From: Candidatus Thiodiazotropha sp. (ex Epidulcina cf. delphinae)
Lineage (GTDB): Bacteria > Pseudomonadota > Gammaproteobacteria > Chromatiales > Chromatiaceae
DNA: 64,000 bases
Assembly (NCBI GenBank): GCA_025656455.1
Contig: JAHXHS010000009.1
Coordinates: 1-64,000 of the forward strand
Direction: 5' to 3'
The notes below the pieces were generated by a model. It had not been told where the DNA came from. It did no database searches and saw nothing but the letters and a program-made list of their open reading frames with translations. The position numbers were made by a program, and so were the translations under genes. Shown piece by piece: positions 55,934-64,000 of this stretch; the first letter of the stretch is position 1, and the number at the start of each line of letters is the position of its first letter.

Positions 55934-58900
55934 CTATCTATCGCTGCAGTAGATAGACCGGCATCACCCCTTTCGTGCTTCCTGAATGTAACACGCATGC
56001 GCATATCATCGGCAATAAGATAAAAACAGGGCAAGGCCAGCAGGATCAGCACAGTGGCAAACAACAACCCGAAGCCGAGGCTTACCGCCATTGGGGAGAG
56101 GAAGGCCGTCTGGCCGGTGGCGAAAAAGATCAGCGGTGAGATACCCAGAAAGGTCGTGGCGCTAGTTAACAGAATCGGCCTGATGCGCACCCGCCCGGCC
56201 TCCACCAAGGCATCCTTGCGTTCCCAGCCGTCGCGTCTCATACGTTTGGCGAAATCGATCAGGATCAATGAATCGTTGACCACGATACCGGTCAGCGCCA
56301 GGAAACCGATCAGCGACAGGAATTGGATATGAAAGCCGAACAACAGATGACCCACGATCACACCGATGGCGCCGAACGGAATGGCGAACATCACCACCAG
56401 CGGGTCGAGTAGTGACCTGAACAACGCCGCCAGAATAAAAAAGATGATCGCCAGGGCGATCACACCGGCCCGCTTCATGCCGGCTATCGACTCAGCGGCC
56501 TTTTTCTTCTCCCCGAGAAAGATCAGGCGCTGACCTTGCGGGAGCTGGCTGAACTCCGCATTGACAAGTTCCAGCACCTGATTTGGGGTAGTGACCTTGG
56601 CATCGACCTCAGCGGTGATGGTCGCCAAACGGCTCAGGTTGCGCCGGTTGATACTGTTGTAACCCCGCGCCTCTTCGATTGCCGCCACGTCCCCGAGATA
56701 GACCGTTCGCCCGTCGTCCAGGGTGACCGGCAGTCGCGCCAAGGCGCCGGCATCGTGGCGCAGTTCATCATTGTAGATCAGACGAACCGGTATTCGCTTG
56801 TCACGCCAACTCACATGGGCAAGCTTGAGACCGAGAAATCCGCTACGCACTGCATCGGCCAGTTGCGTCTGAGTGAGGCCCAAGCGACGCCCCCGCTCGT
56901 TGAGCCGGTAACGATACTCCAATTTACCCGGATCCATATCCTGCCTGGCATCGGAGACCCCCGGCAGGCGATCGATAAAGCCGCGGATGTTCTCTGCGGT
57001 ATGACTGATCCGGTCAACCGATTCGCCCAGCACGCCGATCTCCACATCGGCCCCCGCCGGACCGCCTTGGGTGCGCAGTATCGACATGCGCTGAATGCCG
57101 GGTATCTGCTGCAGCGCCTTGCGCACATCCTCGATCACTGCCTTGGAACTGCGCTCACGGCTACCCTCCCAGGATAACTTCAGACTCACCAGGGGCGAAA
57201 TCCAGCGCTCGATAAAGCCCTTCGGTTTCTCCTTCTTCAGATCGACGATAAGCTGGATGTAACGGCTACCGATCTTGACCCGGTGAAAGTCGATGAACAT
57301 CACCCCCACGTTACTCAGCAGGGTCTCCAGTTCATCGTCGCCCAGGGTCTGCATGAGGGTCTGCTCAAGCTTATCCGCCAGACGCGAGGCATCCTCGATG
57401 CTATAGGTGCTGGGCGCCTCGACATTGACGAAGAACTGGCCCACATCGACATGGCTGAACAGCAGGAACGGAATCCGGGTCACGGCAAAGGTCACCGCGA
57501 TCGCCAACACCCCGACACTCAGCATGGCCACGGGATAACGATAGTCCAGACACTTGCGTAACAGTTGTGTGTAACGACGATTCAGCGCAGTCCAGTCGAT
57601 ACGCCCCGGCCTGCGCGCTCTTGCAGTGCGTAAAATCTCCTTGGCATGGGAAGGCAGCACACCGAAGGCCTCCAGCAGAGAACCGGCCAGCGAAGCGCTG
57701 ACCACCACCGGGATCACCGAAATAAATGCCCCCATGGTGCCGCCGATGGCGAACATCGGCATGAAGGCGGCGATGGTGGTGGTGGTCGACGCCACCACCG
57801 GCCAGTAGACCTCCTTGGTGCCTAAGGCCGCGGCGTTGGCGGGACTCTCACCCATCTCCAGATGGCGGTAGATGTTCTCATTGACGATGATCGCATCGTC
57901 AACGATCAGGCCGAGGGCAATCAGAAAGGCGAACAGGGAGACCATGTTGATGCTGTAGCCCAGCATGAACAGGGTGATCACCGCCACCAGGAAAGAGACA
58001 GGAATACCCAGGGCGGTGATGAAGGCGACCCGGAAATTGAGCATCAGATAGAGCGCCAGCAACACCAGGGTAAGTCCGACGATACCCGATGACTTGACCG
58101 TCTCCAGCCGGTTCTTGACATATACGGAGAGATCGCTGAACAGCCCGAGCCTGACACCGACCGGCAGATCCGGCTGGCGGGCATCCACGAACTCGCGCGC
58201 CAGTCTCGCCACTTCGATAGTGGAGGCCTGGCTGGTCTTGTTAATGGTGAGATTGACCGAGGGCTTGCCGTTGAAGCGTCCCAGGGTCTGCGCCTCTTCC
58301 AGGCGCAACTGGACCTTTGCCACATCCCCCAGCCGTAACTGTCCACCCTGTTCGTTACGGCGCAGCACAATCCCCGCCATCCGTTCGGGATCGGGGGGCA
58401 CGCCCATGCCGCGGAGACGGATATCCCCGCCGGTCGATTTCAGCGTGCCGCCCGGCAGGTCCTGCAGATTGGCCCGCAACCCATGGGCTATCTGACTGAG
58501 CGAGACCCCACGCGCCGCCAATATCTGCGGATCGACAACCACCCAGATCTCCCACTCCCGGTCACCGGCCGTGCCCACCGACGCCACACCGGGCAGTTGG
58601 ATCAGTTGATCCTTGATGCCCTCGGCGACGGCATACAACTCGCCCCGGGAGATATCACCGAACAGGCTCACCGAGATGACCGGGAAACGGGTCTCGAGCC
58701 GGGCCAATTCCGGCTCCTCGGCCTGCTCCGGCAGATCCTCCACCTGATCCAGCGCAGTGCGGACCTTGCGCATGAAGTTGTCCACATCGGCGCCGCTTTT
58801 CAATTCGATGAGGATATTGGAGGTACTCTCGTTGCTGGTGGAGCTGATGACATCGATATCGGCCAGGCCGTCCAGTTCCTGTTCAATGGGTAGGGTGACC

Positions 58901-59079
58901 TGGCGCTCCATCTCCTCTGGAGAGGCGCCCTCGAAGAGGGTCTTGATCGTGACCTTGTCCTGCTCTATCACAGGGAACATCTCTTGCGGCATGGCATACC
59001 AGGAGATGACACCGGCCAGCAGGACGATGATCAACAGCAGGTTGACCATCAGTGGATTGCGTATGGAAAAATCGATCAA
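55930..59079 (-). CDS. RND-family efflux transporter permease
   Basis: 1049-aa resistance-nodulation-division permease with 12 membrane helices and two large periplasmic loops. N-terminal MIDFSIRNPLMVNLLLI, VEGASPEEMERQV-like porter strand, GIPVSFLVAVITLFMLGYSINMVSLFAFLIALGLIVDDAIIVNENI (helix 4 with the proton-relay Asp pair) and, in the second half, FHIQFLSLIGFLALTGIVVNDSLILIDFAKR. It resembles HAE-1/AcrB-like exporters of the putative multidrug type; substrate unknown. GTGA-type 4-bp overlap with the adaptor gene. Its TAG stop is the tip of a family 3 element. Confidence 0.95.
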   Translation of the reverse strand: MIDFSIRNPLMVNLLLIIVLLAGVISWYAMPQEMFPVIEQDKVTIKTLFEGASPEEMERQVTLPIEQELDGLADIDVISSTSNESTSNILIELKSGADVDNFMRKVRTALDQVEDLPEQAEEPELARLETRFPVISVSLFGDISRGELYAVAEGIKDQLIQLPGVASVGTAGDREWEIWVVVDPQILAARGVSLSQIAHGLRANLQDLPGGTLKSTGGDIRLRGMGVPPDPERMAGIVLRRNEQGGQLRLGDVAKVQLRLEEAQTLGRFNGKPSVNLTINKTSQASTIEVARLAREFVDARQPDLPVGVRLGLFSDLSVYVKNRLETVKSSGIVGLTLVLLALYLMLNFRVAFITALGIPVSFLVAVITLFMLGYSINMVSLFAFLIALGLIVDDAIIVNENIYRHLEMGESPANAAALGTKEVYWPVVASTTTTIAAFMPMFAIGGTMGAFISVIPVVVSASLAGSLLEAFGVLPSHAKEILRTARARRPGRIDWTALNRRYTQLLRKCLDYRYPVAMLSVGVLAIAVTFAVTRIPFLLFSHVDVGQFFVNVEAPSTYSIEDASRLADKLEQTLMQTLGDDELETLLSNVGVMFIDFHRVKIGSRYIQLIVDLKKEKPKGFIERWISPLVSLKLSWEGSRERSSKAVIEDVRKALQQIPGIQRMSILRTQGGPAGADVEIGVLGESVDRISHTAENIRGFIDRLPGVSDARQDMDPGKLEYRYRLNERGRRLGLTQTQLADAVRSGFLGLKLAHVSWRDKRIPVRLIYNDELRHDAGALARLPVTLDDGRTVYLGDVAAIEEARGYNSINRRNLSRLATITAEVDAKVTTPNQVLELVNAEFSQLPQGQRLIFLGEKKKAAESIAGMKRAGVIALAIIFFILAALFRSLLDPLVVMFAIPFGAIGVIVGHLLFGFHIQFLSLIGFLALTGIVVNDSLILIDFAKRMRRDGWERKDALVEAGRVRIRPILLTSATTFLGISPLIFFATGQTAFLSPMAVSLGFGLLFATVLILLALPCFYLIADDMRMRVTFRKHERGDAGLSTAAIDS

Positions 59080-60257
59080 CGGGCTTCCCCGTCCGATTCC
59101 ACCTGGACTTCGATATCGTGACTCAGCACCTCCACATCCCTTGCAACCACCAGATCACCCGGTTCGACACCACGCCGGATAAGCTGCAGATCATCCTGGC
59201 GTAGGCCTGGCGTCACCCGTTGCCGCACCAGACGGCCCTCCCTCACCAGAAACAGATAGTGCTTGCCTTCTTCCCGCATCACCGCCGAGGCCGGCACGAC
59301 CAAGGCATCGGTTCTGGGACGCAGCGGCAGGTCGACCTGTCCCAACTGCCCGGGCAACAACCCCTCGCCTGGAATGCGAATGCGCAGCGGATGGGTGTGG
59401 GTCTGAGGATCGGGATCGAACTGCAGGGCAACCAGTTCACCCTCCACCCGCCGACCATCGACATCCACAACCAGCGCCTGCCCCAGCGAGAGGGCGGCGG
59501 CCACATCGCCGCTCACCGCCACCACCAGTTCCAAGGCGCCGGTATCGATCAACTCCAACACCAGGCTGTTGCCTTGCAGGTAGTCACCCACCTCGGCCAT
59601 CACCCGGTTGACGCGTCCGCTGAAGGGGGCTGACAGACGGGTGCGTTCAAGATTGCGCCGGGCACGGCTCAGCGCCGCCTCCTGCCGGGCCAGGCGGGCC
59701 CGGTTGCTCTGCCTGCCAAACCCCAGCCGCGCCTCTTCACTCTGTAGATTGATCAACTGTTGGCGTGAACTCTCCCGGGTGGAGACGGATGCCAGTGATC
59801 CCTTTCCAAGCTTCTCCAAGCGTTGATATTCACGCTCTGCCAGGCGGCGATTTTCACCGGCCAGCTTGAGTAGCGCCTGATCGCGCTCCAGGGCTGCCTG
59901 GGTCTCACTCAATTGAGACGCCGCTTCGCTCAGCGCATCCCGATAGTCGGCGTCGTCCAACTGCAGCAGCAGATCTCCGGCATCCACCAACTGGCCCGGC
60001 TCCACTTGACGGATCATCACTTCCCCCGACACCTCGAAACGCAGAGAGGCAATCTGGCGGGGACGCAAGACACCGGTGAATTCAACGCTCGGCAGCAGAT
60101 CCCGCTGCTCCACTTGGGTGACCTCGACACGGGTGATGCCGGGTTGTTTCATTGCCACATTGGCCTCAGGCCGGGTCGCCACCAACAGAACAATAATGAG
60201 GATCGTGACGATGAGGATGGTCAGGGTGAGGAAAAAACGGCGTCTAGCGGAGGTCAC
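59076..60257 (-). CDS. RND efflux periplasmic adaptor (membrane fusion protein)
   Basis: 393 aa: one N-terminal membrane segment (FFLTLTILIVTILIIVLLVATRP), then lipoyl-like barrel-sandwich halves (PRQIASLRFEVSGEVMIRQVEPGQLVDAGDLLLQLD and RLSAPFSGRVNRVMAEVGDYLQGNS) flanking a long coiled-coil hairpin (about residues 115-195), and beta-barrel domain. Bridges the permease to an outer-membrane channel, which is not encoded nearby; a shared TolC-type protein is likely. First gene of the pair, divergent from lptD. Confidence 0.94.
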   Translation of the reverse strand: MTSARRRFFLTLTILIVTILIIVLLVATRPEANVAMKQPGITRVEVTQVEQRDLLPSVEFTGVLRPRQIASLRFEVSGEVMIRQVEPGQLVDAGDLLLQLDDADYRDALSEAASQLSETQAALERDQALLKLAGENRRLAEREYQRLEKLGKGSLASVSTRESSRQQLINLQSEEARLGFGRQSNRARLARQEAALSRARRNLERTRLSAPFSGRVNRVMAEVGDYLQGNSLVLELIDTGALELVVAVSGDVAAALSLGQALVVDVDGRRVEGELVALQFDPDPQTHTHPLRIRIPGEGLLPGQLGQVDLPLRPRTDALVVPASAVMREEGKHYLFLVREGRLVRQRVTPGLRQDDLQLIRRGVEPGDLVVARDVEVLSHDIEVQVESDGEAR

Positions 60258-60423
60258 GAGCTATACCAGTTATGCGGAGAATTTGAAGTAAAAGGGATTG
60301 TATGCGATTTTGTGTAGACCCGCGTGATGATTTATCAATGCCACTCCTACTGAGTTCTGTATTCGGCATAGGTTCCCTGACAGTAGATACCGAGTAAATT
60401 TAAAACACCAACCAACCACCTTG

Positions 60424-62676
60424 ATGTCACGCTTTCCAACCCTGCAAACCCTGCTGTCATGCCTGCTGATACCCCTGCTTGCAGATGCGGATCAACCCGT
60501 GCGGCTCGATCAAGGAATCGATTGGGAATATTGCAATCCGCTGACTCCCGCTAACGCGCTCCCGCTCCCGGCGCCGCCCCTCCCCAGCGGCCAGATACGG
60601 ATCGAAGCGGAACGCATGGATTTCGACCAGAAGACGGGGCAGGGCCGTCTGAGCGGATCCGTTCAACTCTGGCGCCATGACGGCTATGCGGAAGCGGATA
60701 ACATCACCTACCATCAGGACACCCGCGCCGCGGACCTCTTCGGCAATCTGTTCCTGCAACAATCCGGCCTGCGCATCGGCGCCACCCGGGGACATCTGGA
60801 ATTGGATGACGACAGGGGTTGGCTGAGCGATACCGAATTTCGCTTCACCCAGCGCAGCGCCCGCGGCAGCGCCGAGACGATCGAACTATCCGGCAAACAG
60901 CGCTCCCGTTTTCAAGCGGTGATCTACACCACCTGCCCACCAGGGAAAAACGACTGGTCCCTGGCCGCCGCTGAACTGGATATCGATATGACTGAAGGAT
61001 GGGGTAGCGCCCGTCACGCCCGCCTGCGCCTGGCAGGCGTACCACTGCTCTACCTGCCCTATTTTACCTTTCCCGTGGACGAACGGCGCAAAAGCGGCTT
61101 GCTGATACCGGCCATCGCCTCGTCCAATCGCCTCGGTAGTGAACTGTCGCTCCCCTACTACTTCAATATCGCGCCCAACTACGATGCCACACTGACCCCT
61201 CGCTGGATGAGCAAACGCGGCCTCATGCTAGGTGGAGAATTTCGCTTTCTCAGCGACAACCATCGGGGTGAGATCAGCGGAGAGATACTGCACAATGACA
61301 GACAGGAGAGTCCGGATCACGGCGATCAGCGACGCGCCCTGAGGTTCTTTCACCTCAGCCGGCCCGCCCCCGGCCTGACGACACGCATCGAAACCAATGC
61401 CGTCAGCGACGACGAGTACCTGGACGATTTCGGAACCGGACTTGCGATCACCAGCACCCGCCACCTGGAGCGGGTTGGCGAGGTGAGCTACCGCTCGGGA
61501 GAGTGGCGAATGCTCGGCCGTTTGCAGACGTTTCAGACCGTGGACGAAACCCTCAGTAAGCGCAGTCACCCCTATCGCAGATTACCCCAACTGCTGGGCA
61601 CCTACCGGAGTTCCGACAACCGCTTCGGTCTCGACCTCGCATTTATCGGCGAATACACCGACTTCAAGCACGATACCCTGAACAACGGGGAGCGGCTCAT
61701 CCTTCGCCCTTCGCTGAGCCTGCCGATGCGCCGTAGCTGGGGGCATCTGACCCCGCGATTGAGCCTTAACTATGCGGCCTACAAGCTGGATGAAAAGGAC
61801 GCTCCGGTAAACGAAAAACCGCACTATTTCGTGCCCGCCTTCAGTCTCGACAGCGGTCTGGTCTTCGAGCGCGACACCCACTGGTTCGGCGCGTCTGCCT
61901 TGCAGACCCTGGAACCCCGCCTCTTCTACCTCTATGCGCCCTACGAGGACCAGTCTGAGATCCCTGACTTCGACACCGCGGATCTTGACCTAAGACTCGC
62001 CAACCTGTTCAAGGAGAACCGTTTCACGGGCAAGGACCGTTTTGGCGATGCCAATCAGATCTCCTTCGGCCTTACCTCCCGCTGGTTTCAGGCAAGCAAC
62101 GGCATGGAACGATTACGCGCCGGCATCGGTCAGATCTACTACGCCAAAAAGAGAGCGGTGCAACTGACCGAGCCTGTCGATGAAAATCCTTCATCCGCTG
62201 TGGTGGCCGAACTCTCGACACGGCTCGGGCGCTACTGGCGCAGCACCCTGAATCTACGGCGCAATCCCCACCTGGAGGAGGATCAGATCGATAAAGGCCG
62301 CTTTACCCTGCGCTACCACACCCCCGATCGCGAACAGTTCAATATCGATTACAATTTCAATCGCGATACCATCGAAGACCTGGATATCTCGTTCTTCTGG
62401 CCCTTTGGTCATAAGTTCAGCCTGTTCGGAAAATGGAAACACTCATACCTTTATGAGCGGAATATGAATAGAATACTCGGCTTCGAATACGGTGGCCGCT
62501 GCTGTTGGAAACTGCGGACTCTCTTCCAACGCTATGTGGCGAACGAAGATCGGGACGAAGATGAGGCGTCGCGTTTCATGCTGCAGCTGGAACTACGGGG
62601 GCTTGGCGCCCTGGGCCAGCCGGTGGAAAAAACAATGCAGGATACGATTTATGGTTATCAGACTGAACGGCAATGA
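60424..62676 (+). CDS. lptD: LPS-assembly protein LptD
   Basis: Outer-membrane barrel that inserts lipopolysaccharide with LptE. 750 aa from ATG 60424. Signal peptide, an N-terminal OstA/LptA-like beta-jellyroll (IRIEAERMDFDQKTGQGRLSGSVQLWR), then the large barrel (PYFTFPVDERRKSGLLIPAI). Cysteines at EYCN, TTCPPG and the adjacent CC in GGRCCWKL match the four-Cys pattern that forms the interdomain disulfides in E. coli LptD. The stop overlaps surA (ATGA). Confidence 0.97.
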   Translation: MSRFPTLQTLLSCLLIPLLADADQPVRLDQGIDWEYCNPLTPANALPLPAPPLPSGQIRIEAERMDFDQKTGQGRLSGSVQLWRHDGYAEADNITYHQDTRAADLFGNLFLQQSGLRIGATRGHLELDDDRGWLSDTEFRFTQRSARGSAETIELSGKQRSRFQAVIYTTCPPGKNDWSLAAAELDIDMTEGWGSARHARLRLAGVPLLYLPYFTFPVDERRKSGLLIPAIASSNRLGSELSLPYYFNIAPNYDATLTPRWMSKRGLMLGGEFRFLSDNHRGEISGEILHNDRQESPDHGDQRRALRFFHLSRPAPGLTTRIETNAVSDDEYLDDFGTGLAITSTRHLERVGEVSYRSGEWRMLGRLQTFQTVDETLSKRSHPYRRLPQLLGTYRSSDNRFGLDLAFIGEYTDFKHDTLNNGERLILRPSLSLPMRRSWGHLTPRLSLNYAAYKLDEKDAPVNEKPHYFVPAFSLDSGLVFERDTHWFGASALQTLEPRLFYLYAPYEDQSEIPDFDTADLDLRLANLFKENRFTGKDRFGDANQISFGLTSRWFQASNGMERLRAGIGQIYYAKKRAVQLTEPVDENPSSAVVAELSTRLGRYWRSTLNLRRNPHLEEDQIDKGRFTLRYHTPDREQFNIDYNFNRDTIEDLDISFFWPFGHKFSLFGKWKHSYLYERNMNRILGFEYGGRCCWKLRTLFQRYVANEDRDEDEASRFMLQLELRGLGALGQPVEKTMQDTIYGYQTERQ

Positions 62677-63989
62677 CAATGGGTAGCAGACCCACCTCAC
62701 GCTTTCGATTGATCGGACTGATGGCGCTCGCGGCCAGTCTCACACTACAGGCAGCGGTCAAAGAGCTGGACCATATCGTTGCCGTGGTGAATGAGGACAT
62801 CATCGCCAAGAGCGAACTCGACAGCCAGACGCGGGAGATGCTCGCCCAGCTCACGCAAAAGCGCACCAACCTGCCCCCGATGCGAATCCTCCAGGAACAG
62901 GTGCTGGAACGCATGATCGCCAAACGCCTGCAGCTGCAGACCGCCGAACGGCTCGGCCTCGGCGTGGACGATGCCACGGTCACCAAGGCGATTGCCAATA
63001 TCGCCCAAAACAATAACATCTCCCTGCTGCAACTGCGCGAGACCCTGGAGGCTGACGGCATTAGTTTCCCCCTGTTCCGCGAGCAGTTGCGGGAGGACAT
63101 CCTGATCAATCGACTGAAACAGAAAGAGGTGATCAATCGTATCGTGATCACCGAACAGGATGTCAAGAGCTTCCTCGCCCGGGAGATCGGGACCAGTCGG
63201 CAACGCTCAGCGGTACGCCTGTTCCACATCCTGATCGCCACCCCGGAAGGGGCTTCCCCGCAGGACGTGCAGGCGGCGAAGCGGGAGGCCCTGTCGGTCT
63301 ATGATCAGCTCAATCAAGGCGCCGATTTCAGTGAGCTCGCGGTACGGGTCTCAGATGGAAGGCAGGCCCTCGAAGGCGGCGATCTCGGCTGGATCGAGAC
63401 CTCTCGCATTCCCAGCCTGTTCACCAGTGTGGTCGACGAAATGGAGCCGGGGACCATCAGTGAACCGATCCGCAACGCTTCGGGATTTCACATCGTCAAG
63501 CTGTCTGAGGTAAGGGGCGGCAAAAAGCTGATCATCAATCAGACGCATGCCCGGCACATCCTGGTGAACACCAATGAGATCGTCTCCGACAACGAGGCCC
63601 GGCAGCGTCTGGAGACCTTGCGGGAACGCATCGTCGGCGGCGATGCCTTCGAAACCCTGGCCCGTTCCCATTCGGATGACAAGGCCTCGGCCATCAAGGG
63701 CGGCGACCTGGGCTGGACCAGCCCCGGCGACCTGGTTCCCCAATTCGAGGAGCGGATGGACGCCCTGGCGATCGACGAGATCAGCGAGCCCTTCAAGACC
63801 CAGTTCGGCTGGCACATCGTACAACCCCTGGAGCGGCGGCAGCATGACAATACCGAAGAGGCGTTGAAGAATATGGCGCGCCAGGAGATTCAGAAACAAA
63901 AATCGGAAGAGGCCATCGAACTCTGGCTGCGTCAGCTGCGCGACGAGGCCTATGTCGAGATCCTCCTGGAAGCGTTGGATACCCCTTGA
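62673..63989 (+). CDS. surA: Periplasmic chaperone/prolyl isomerase SurA
   Basis: Delivers outer-membrane barrel proteins (LptD, porins) to BAM. 438 aa: signal peptide, N-terminal chaperone helix domain (LDHIVAVVNEDIIAKSELDSQ ...), two parvulin PPIC domains at about residues 175-275 (RLFHILIATPEG... GGDLGWIETSRIP) and 285-385 (HARHILVNTNEI... KGGDLGWTSPGDLVPQFE), and a C-terminal helix. Start ATG 62673 overlaps the lptD stop; ATG 62679 is an alternative. Complete: the TGA lies 11 bp before the window end. Confidence 0.97.
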   Translation: MTMGSRPTSRFRLIGLMALAASLTLQAAVKELDHIVAVVNEDIIAKSELDSQTREMLAQLTQKRTNLPPMRILQEQVLERMIAKRLQLQTAERLGLGVDDATVTKAIANIAQNNNISLLQLRETLEADGISFPLFREQLREDILINRLKQKEVINRIVITEQDVKSFLAREIGTSRQRSAVRLFHILIATPEGASPQDVQAAKREALSVYDQLNQGADFSELAVRVSDGRQALEGGDLGWIETSRIPSLFTSVVDEMEPGTISEPIRNASGFHIVKLSEVRGGKKLIINQTHARHILVNTNEIVSDNEARQRLETLRERIVGGDAFETLARSHSDDKASAIKGGDLGWTSPGDLVPQFEERMDALAIDEISEPFKTQFGWHIVQPLERRQHDNTEEALKNMARQEIQKQKSEEAIELWLRQLRDEAYVEILLEALDTP

Positions 63990-64000
63990 TTTCCCGTCTT

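Overview
This window comes from a GC-rich gammaproteobacterium chromosome. Gene order is close to that of E. coli and Pseudomonas: mreBCD-mrdA-rodA-mltB-rlpA-dacA-ybeD-lipB-lipA, ygfB-pepP-ubiH-ubiI divergent from zapA-6S RNA-5-FCL, folA-thyA-lgt, apaG-apaH and lptD-surA. A split glycine decarboxylase (gcvPA/gcvPB), a Coq7-type ubiquinone hydroxylase and the large number of palindromic intergenic elements suggest a purple-sulfur-type or sulfur-oxidising lineage (Chromatiales / Sedimenticola-Thiodiazotropha-like). That placement is an inference; no 16S or phylogenetic marker was compared. Nearly all genes are chromosomal housekeeping genes. No rRNA, tRNA, CRISPR, phage or complete insertion sequence was seen.

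Layout. 1-1000: two palindromic elements and no convincing gene. 1.0-11.9 kb (+): cell-shape and wall-elongation genes followed by lipoate synthesis. 11.9-15.0 kb (-): AstE-like zinc hydrolase, GCS2-family ligase and MurU. 15.4-20.2 kb (-): rho, trxA, then the phospholipid transporter mlaF-E-D-B without mlaC, next to a truncated vapC. 20.7-22.5 kb (-): Ig-like surface lipoprotein. 22.7-25.3 kb: thioredoxin-like ferredoxin, GlcF-like Fe-S protein, Coq7 and a tiny membrane protein. 25.4-30.8 kb: ankyrin protein, apaG-yjdF-apaH, folA-thyA-lgt and an XRE regulator. 30.9-34.3 kb (-): outer-membrane barrel protein and moaB-moeA-moaD-moaE. 34.7-41.1 kb (-): PfkB kinase and the glycine cleavage system behind a tandem glycine riboswitch. 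41.3-48.2 kb: DUF4382 lipoprotein, ubiI, ubiH, pepP and ygfB. 48.0-52.5 kb: zapB-like gene, zapA, 6S RNA, 5-FCL, a histone H1-like protein, ilvA and rpiA. 52.7-60.3 kb (-): porin, amgK and an RND efflux pair. 60.4-64.0 kb (+): lptD-surA.

Functionally the window is rich in envelope biogenesis: MreBCD/PBP2/RodA elongation, MltB/RlpA/PBP5 remodelling, AmgK/MurU wall recycling, Mla lipid transport, LptD/SurA outer-membrane assembly and Lgt lipoprotein modification. One-carbon and lipoate metabolism also connect: LipB/LipA supply the lipoyl group for GcvH, and GcvT, ThyA, FolA and 5-FCL share the folate pool. Coq7, UbiH and UbiI could provide the three ubiquinone ring hydroxylations.

The most unusual content is the intergenic DNA. 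At least five families of 100-300 bp palindromic elements (MITE-like) end at TA, usually within CTAG, and in five cases the element boundary is the stop codon of the adjacent reading frame. Their interiors are built from interchangeable hairpin modules, and some copies are joined end to end through a shared CTAG. Other notable points are an apparent ATT start codon for mreC, a probably leaderless zapB-like gene, an mla operon lacking mlaC, and an RND efflux locus sitting between amgK and lptD.
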